From Phymorhynchus buccinoides (lineage: Eukaryota > Mollusca > Gastropoda > Neogastropoda > Raphitomidae): a DNA stretch of 64,000 nt. This document shows, piece after piece, positions 57,945 through 64,000 of this stretch. The notes beneath the pieces were generated by a model. It had not been told where the DNA came from. It worked only from the letters and a program-made list of their open reading frames with translations, and made no database searches. The stretch spans positions 62,501-126,500 of the forward strand of contig CM065699.1 in assembly GCA_017654935.2 (NCBI GenBank), in the 5' to 3' direction. Position numbers and translations under genes: made by a program. The number at the start of each line of letters is the position of its first letter. Position 1 is the stretch's first letter.

Positions 57945-58360
57945 ATAACAATAATGATACAATATTAAAAAATAATACATACATTCCAGGTGTATACAAT
58001 AACAATAATGATACAATATTAAAAATAGCACATACATTCCAGGTGTATACAATAATAACAATAATGATACAATATTAAAAAATACATACATTCCAGGTGT
58101 ATGCAATATTAACAATAATGCACAATATTCCAGGTGTGTACAATATTAACAATAATACACACATTCCAGGTATGTGCAATATTAACAATAATACACAATA
58201 TTAACAATAATGCATGCATTCCAGGTGTATACAATATTAGCAATAATACACAATATTCCAGGTGTGTACAATATTAACAATAACACACAATATTAACAAT
58301 AATACACAATGTTAACAACAATGCATGCATTCCAGGTGTGTACAATATTAACAATAACAC
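57945..58360 (+). repeat. 36-bp minisatellite, left block
   Basis: Units contain ACATTCCAGGTGTATACAAT and AWTAACAATAATACAC with length variation. This is the same array as at 60382-61568 and is interrupted by a LINE. Confidence 0.95.
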
Positions 58361-60318
58361 AGCTAACACAGACTGTCAGCTAACTATGGTCATTCATGTC
58401 ATGACTCTGATTCGCCATGTGAACCTTGAACTCCGTCGTATTAGTGCCATTCGTCACTATCTCACAGTTGAAGCCACCAAGACTCTAGTGTCACCTTTTG
58501 TACTGTCTCGCATCCATTATTGCAATTTCTTACTTGAAAACGTCTGCACCCAAAACATGTGACCTTGACCCCATTCCCACTTCTCTGCTGTATGAATGTT
58601 TGGATGTTGTGTTACCTGTACTAACCAAAATAATCAATGATTCGCTGTCTTCTGGTCTCTTTCCTGATGTCTACAAAACTGCCATTATCAAACCTCTACT
58701 CAAAAAGCCCTCACTAGACCACAATGATTTAAACAGTTTCAGACCTGTCTCAAATTTATCTTGTGTGTCAAAGATCATGGAAAAGATTGTTGTCTCACAG
58801 CTTTCTGGACATCTCAATTCTAATGATTTATTCAATCCTTTTCAGTCAGCTTACAGACCAGATCACAGTACTGAAAATGCTTTAGTAAAGGTTGTTAATG
58901 ATCTTCTTCTTTCTCTTGATGAAGGAAAACTCTCAGTTCTGACTCTTTTGGACCTTTCAGCAGAGCTTGATACCATTGACCAGAACACTCTTATTTCTCG
59001 TTTGCAATCTGTCTTCGGCATCAGTGGTACAGTTCTCCAGTGGTTCACCTCTTATCTTTCTAACCGTACCCAGATTGTTTCCTTTCATGACACCAACTCT
59101 GCCCCAGCCTCTGTTTCCTGTGGTGTGCCACAGTGATCAGTCCTGGGGCCTGTTCTATTTGTTCTCTACACTTCTCCTCTTTCAGACGTCATGTCCAAGC
59201 ATTCAGCTCTCCATCACTCATTCGCTGATGATACCCAACTGCAGAAGTCTTCTAAGCCTAATGAAATTGATGATCTAGTTTTGTCCATGCAGGATACTGT
59301 TTCAGATGTCAAGTCATGATCATGGATGACCTCCAATAAATTGAAACTCAATGATGATAAGAGTGAGGCAATGATCGTTTCCACTCAGAGAAGTTCCACC
59401 TCTGTTCAGTTTCTTGACTCTCTTGTCATTGGCGATGCTACTGTCCTTTTCTGTCAATCAGCTAAAAACCTTGGTGTAACCCTCGACTGTCAGCTAACTA
59501 TGGTCATTCATGTCATGACTCTGATTCGTAGTGTGAACTTTGAACTCCGTCGTATTAGTACCATTCGTCACTATCTCACAGTTGAAGCCACCAAGACTCT
59601 AGTGTCACCTTTGGTACTGTCTCGCATCGATTATTGCAATTCCTTACTTGTAGGCTGTCCTCAAACCCTCCTCAACAAACTTCAGAAAGTTCAAAACAAT
59701 GCAGCTCGGTTAATCCTTAAAGTCCCTCGTACAGACCACATCAAACCCCACCTCAAGACCTTACACTGGCTTCCAGTCGAGGCAAGAATAAAGTATAAAA
59801 TTGCTTGCCTCTATTTCAATGCTGTCCATTCATCTGGTCCTACCTACCTCTCTGATCTCGTTCACCTGTACTCACCCTCCAGGTCTCTCCGTTCCTCTTC
59901 TGACAAACTTATCCTTTCTATTCCTCGTACAAACACTAAGACGTATGGTGAACGTTAATTTTCTTTCAGCGCCCCTTCTGTCTGGAACACCCTACCATAT
60001 GAACTTCGTTCTGTTAAATCTTTCCAATCTTTCAAAACCGCTCTTAAAACTCACCTCTTCCGGCAATGCCTCTGATTTCTTCCTTGTCCTGTTTTCTGCC
60101 TTAAAACTATGTTCCGCACATTGTGTGTGGGTGTGCACGCGCGCGCGGTTATGTGGGTGGGTGCGGATGTGTGCGTACGTGCGTGTTGTGGCTATGTGCA
60201 TATTTTTGATAGTTAATATTGTGGTAGCTTATGATCTTATGATCTTATGATCTGTATTTATTTAAATAATTGTGAAGCGCTGTGAGCTCATGACAGAAAG
60301 GACGCTCTATAAATGTTA

Positions 60319-60381
<63 letters not shown>
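58361..60381 (+). mobile_element. CR1/L2-like LINE copy II with a misplaced 5' piece
   Basis: The element ends with GTGAAGCGCTGTGAGCTCAT, GCTCTATAAATGTT and (ATT)n (60318-60381), after which the 36-bp array resumes at once. Its 5' portion is chimeric: 58361-58545 corresponds to the later part of ORF2 (59487-59650), and only at about 58547 does the collinear sequence start (KTCDLDPIPT). The endonuclease is absent. GT-rich 3' UTR sequence lies at 60118-60190. Confidence 0.85.
58547..60075 (+). pseudogene. CR1/L2-like ORF2 remnant of copy II
   Basis: The order is KTCDLDPIPTSLLYECLDVV, SNLSCVSKIMEKIVVSQLSG, LTLLDLSAELDTIDQN (motif A, with E in place of the usual A after SA), SCGVPQ then a TGA and SVLGPVLFVLYTSPLSDV (motif B), HSFADDTQLQKS (motif C), LGVTLDCQLTMVIHVMTLIR and LHWLPVEARIKYKI (C-terminus). 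In-frame stops at about 59134 and 59318 and one near 59956 inactivate it. It shares family-specific wording with the fragment at 38400-39115. Confidence 0.88.
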
Positions 60382-60383
<2 letters not shown>

Positions 60384-61568
60384 ATTCCAGGTATATGCAA
60401 TATTAACAATAATACATACATTCCAGGTGTATACAATATGAACAATAATACATACATTCCAGGTGTATACAATATGAACAATAACACATGCATTCCAGGT
60501 GTATACAATATGAACAATAACACATACATTCCAGGTGAGTACAATATTAACAATAAAGCATACATTCCAGGTGTAAACAATATGAACAATAATACACACA
60601 TTCCAGGTGTATACAATATGAACAATAATACACACATTCAAGGTGTATACAATATGAACAATAATACACACATTCCAGGTGTGTACAATATTAACAATAA
60701 TACACACATTCCAGGTATTTGCAATATTAACAATGATACACACATTCCAGGTGAGTACAATATCAACAATAATACACACATTCCAGGTGTATACAATATG
60801 AACAATAATACACACATTCCATGTGTATACAATATTAACAATAATACACGCATTCCAGGTGAGTACAATATCAACAATAATACACACATTCCAGATGCAT
60901 ACAATATTAACAATTATACATACAATCCAGGTGAGTACATTATCAACAATAATACATGCATTCCAGGTGTATGCAATATTAACAATAATACACACATTCC
61001 AGGTGAGTACAATATGAACAATAACGCATACATTCCAGGTGTATACAATATGAACAATAATACACACATTCCAGGTGTATACAATATGAACAATAATACA
61101 CACATTCAAGGTGTATACAATATGAACAATAACATATACATTCCAGGTGCATACAATATGAACAATAATACACACATTCCAGGTGTATACAATATGAACA
61201 ATAACACATGTATTCCAGGTGTGTATAATATTAACAATAATACATACATTCCAGGTGTGTATAATATTAACAATAATACATACATTCCAGGTGTATACAA
61301 TATGAACAATAATACACACATTCCAGGTGTATACAATATGAACAATAACATATACATTCCAGGTGCATACAATATGAACAATAATACACACATTCCAGGT
61401 GTATACAATATGAACAATAACACATGCATTCCAGGTGTGTATAATATTAACAATAATACATACATTCCAGGTGTGTATAATATTAACAATAATACATACA
61501 TTCCAGGTGTGTATAATATTAACAATAATACATACATTCCAGGTGTGTATAATATTAACAATAATACA
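60382..61568 (+). repeat. 36-bp minisatellite, right block
   Basis: About 33 units of ACATTCCAGGTGTATACAAT plus ATKAACAATAATACAC. Because 36 is divisible by 3 and the unit lacks stops, both strands stay open for more than 350 codons (plus: MNNNTHIPGVYN repeats; minus: VHIVYTWNVCII repeats). Variants such as CATTCCAGGTGAGTACAATA match a splice donor. A pair of sub-blocks (about 61017-61230 and 61285-61450) repeats the same variant order. Confidence 0.95.
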
Positions 61569-64000
61569 TCGACGTCAGAGGGACAAGGACTAGAGAGAAG
61601 AGGAGGAAGAATGGAGTGACGTGTCAGCTCCTCAGTGGGAAACTGGACGGAAACGAATACGGCATTTTCTTATGGACAATGGCTTTGGTTATACGGATAA
61701 TGTTGGTATGCATGATTTTCATAAGCCTCTTTCTTGCAGGTTTATATCTTTGGCTATTTATGATGTTTATAATGTTTATGATAATTTCTCCTTCAGTTAT
61801 GACGGATACGGACAAGGCAAATGTTTATGGTCATTGGTCTTTGATTGTGATGTTGCAGTTTATGTCGGTACACAGACAGGAAAAGGGTAGGTGGAGGAAA
61901 CAAAACAACTGAGAGAACTATAACCAAAACAGTAAAATTTAAAAATGGATAGACTTCGTATAATGTCTTTGAACACACGTGGATTGAAAACAAAACGTAA
62001 AAGAACTGCTATGTTTTCTTTATTTAAACAACAAAAGCTAGACGTCATTTGTCTGCAAGAAACACACATAAGTAATAACGATGCTGAGATCTGGGAAAAA
62101 CAGTGGGGAGGTAAGTTATTTTATTGCAGTGGAACAGCACACAGTAAGGGACAAGTAATACTTATTTCAAAACAGCTGAAAGGGAATGTTCAACTGGAAA
62201 GAAGGCTAGATAGGATTATTGTAGTGTCAGTAAAAACAGAAGAAAAAGAAATAGTTATAGTTAATGTTTACGCCCCAAACGAAGTAAATGAGAAATGCGC
62301 TTTTTTAAAAACGTTGGAAGGCGTTCTGTCATCATATAAATCAAAGAAAATAATTTGTATGTGAGATTTTAATTCGGTTTTAAGTAATAATCTTGACATA
62401 ATTTCGGGAGGTCCACACGGTGAAAAAGAGATAAAGAAATTTAACGAACTGGTTATTAATAGAGAGTTGTTAGATGTTTGGAGAGTATTTCACGGAGAAG
62501 AAAAAGCTTACACTTGGTGCAGGCAGAACCCCTTTACAGCTCGTCGTATTGACTTTTGTTTTGTTAATCAAGGAGCTGTGGAGACATGTGTGTCATGCGA
62601 CATACTGTCCGTAGCAAATACAGACCATAGAGCGATTATTATGGAAATGAATAACTGCGAATTTGTAAGAGGGCCGGGTTACTGGAGATTTAATAATAGT
62701 CACCTTAGAGATACAACATTTACCAACAAAATGAATGAGTTATTAGGAATTTGGGTTAATGAAAGCAAACTGATGTTTACAAATCATCGAGAGCAATGGG
62801 ATTGGTGTAAAATGAAAATTAAAAATTATTGCATAGATTTTGGAAAACATAAAGCGCACAGTAAACGAAATGAGCTCTTAGAATTACAAAATAGTCTCCA
62901 GACATTGGAACAACAATGCGCAAATGATCCTAATAATGAACATTTACTTACTCAAATGATAGGAATTAAGAAAAAGCTTGAAATAATGTCACTAGAGAAA
63001 GCAAGGGGAGCACAAACTAGGGCAAGAATAAAATGGGTGGAGGAGGGGGAAAAGAACACAAAATATTTTTTAAATTTAGAAAAGTACAGGGGCAAGAAGA
63101 ACACAATAACACAACTAGAAAAAGAAAACGGAGAGATTATAACAAATCAATCAGACGTGTTAAAAGAACAAACACATTTTTACTCAACATTATACTCTAG
63201 GGTAATTGATGAAGAAAACATGACTTCAAAGGTTGATAATTTTCTTAGAGGAGAACACTTTGCTAAGCTGGATGATGATGAATCAGCACTTTGCGAAGGC
63301 ATGATGAGTGAAACTGAAACAGGTGAAGCACTACGTCAGATGAAAAATGGCTCAGCTCCGGGTAATGATGGATTAACAATAGAATTTATGAAATTCTTTT
63401 GGTCACACATAAAAACACTTGTTACAGAATGTTTTAACGAAGCATTTATGAACGGTGAAATGTCTTATAGTCAGAGACAAGGTGTCATTACTTTAATTCA
63501 CAAAGATACTAATCTTCCCAGAAACAAATTAAATAACTGGCGACCCATTACACTTACTAACACAGATTACAAGATACTAGCAAAAGCATTGGCGTTAAGA
63601 CTTAATATGGTAATTGGAAAAGTAATAAACCAAGATCAAGTGGGTTACTTAAAAGGTCGAAATATTTCAACAGTTATTCGCACAATAGATGACGTTATTA
63701 ACTATTTAAATGAAACGAAGAAATGCGGATATTTGCTTGCAATAGACTACCAAAAAGCGTTCGATTCTATTTCCAAACCCTTTATGTTGCATGCTTTTGA
63801 TGTATTTGGCTTTGGGGAACAGTTCAGAAAATGGGTAAATGTCATTACAATAAATACAATGAGCTGTATAAATCATGGAGGGTGGCTCTCAGAAGCATTC
63901 CCTATTATATGTGGTATCAGGCAAGGCTGCCCATTTTCACCGCTAGCGTTTGTTCTTGCAGTCGAGCTACTTGCAATAAAAAATCGTAATAGTGACATAC
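61569..64000 (+). mobile_element. L1/Tx1-like LINE, 5' part
   Basis: It follows the 36-bp array at CATCGACGTCAGAGGG. 61569-61944 is presumed 5' UTR or the end of a degraded ORF1. It holds two overlapping open frames of about 90-98 codons with a hydrophobic stretch, which I do not recognise. ORF2 starts at 61945 and runs off the window. Confidence 0.85.
61945..64000 (+). pseudogene. L1/Tx1-like ORF2 (endonuclease, RT), one nonsense codon, truncated by window
   Basis: The start MDRLRIMSLNTRGLKTKRKR is the usual APE-endonuclease N-terminus. VICLQETHIS carries the metal-binding Glu. At 62362-62364 a TGA replaces the Gly of the GDFN motif (reads CM-stop-DFNSVLS), after which the same frame continues open: YTWCRQNP, RRIDFCFVNQ and ANTDHRAIIM. 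The RT follows with NGSAPGNDGLTIEFMKFFW, NNWRPITLTNTDYKILAKAL, LLAIDYQKAFDSI (motif A) and CGIRQGCPFSPLAFVL (motif B). Motif C lies beyond the window. Fixed spacing and the KYFLNLEKYRGKKN segment are typical of the L1/Tx1 group. The single stop suggests a young, recently damaged copy. Confidence 0.9.

Noticed and set aside
60288..61619. Open frames of 367 (minus) and 393 (plus) codons
   Set aside because: The 36-bp unit is a multiple of three without stops on either strand. The peptides are pure 12-residue repeats and both strands cannot be explained by a gene.

Overview
This is a window of animal genomic DNA, most likely from a mollusc or another lophotrochozoan. The organism is inferred from an I-type LINE with an RNase H domain, CR1/L2-type LINEs ending in (ATT)n, Tc1 and Gypsy-like debris, and exons of a metazoan transglutaminase. 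I recognise no bacterial-style operon, rRNA gene or intact single-copy host gene. The only host coding sequence I can name is three exons of transglutaminase (TGase) type: one on the minus strand (9479-9591) and two on the plus strand (45228-45372 and 57491-57594). Everything else is transposable elements, tandem repeats or sequence I could not identify.

Layout. 1-2803: a decayed LINE (RT plus RNase H) split by a 1.3-kb solo LTR with a 5-bp target duplication. 2810-8617: a CTGT-rich minisatellite split by a 5'-truncated CR1/L2-like LINE, which itself holds a TA-flanked MITE and a nested LINE 3' end. 9048-10447: a TGase exon (minus) between two tandem arrays, one of them built from copies of the exon's own 3' end and splice donor. 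10583-30242: a complex of Gypsy-like LTR DNA. Three copies of one I-type LINE (13992-26236, all minus) are stacked head to tail in one target site of it. A second copy of the same LTR (28112-30242) is broken by a Tc1 element and carries another LINE 3' end at the identical position. 30243-35557: more LINE pieces, including an inverted 5'-UTR fragment. 35558-36057: a 500-N gap. 36058-45190: mostly unassigned sequence with L2 and other LINE scraps on the minus strand. 45228-57906: two consecutive TGase exons separated by a 12.1-kb intron made almost wholly of tandem repeats derived from the splice junctions of those same exons. 57945-61568: a 36-bp minisatellite split by a second L2-like LINE. 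61569-64000: the 5' part of an L1/Tx1-like LINE running off the window.

The two most interesting patterns are these. (1) In several TGase introns the tandem arrays are copies of exon edge plus splice site. The 12.1-kb intron has repeated donors near its 5' end and about 160 repeated acceptor-plus-exon-start units at its 3' end. (2) The I-type LINE has five junctions in the window that all carry the same 9-mer TGACAGAAC, including independent insertions at the same base of two LTR copies. This points to a target-specific LINE. All functional statements are made by reading motifs; no database search was possible.
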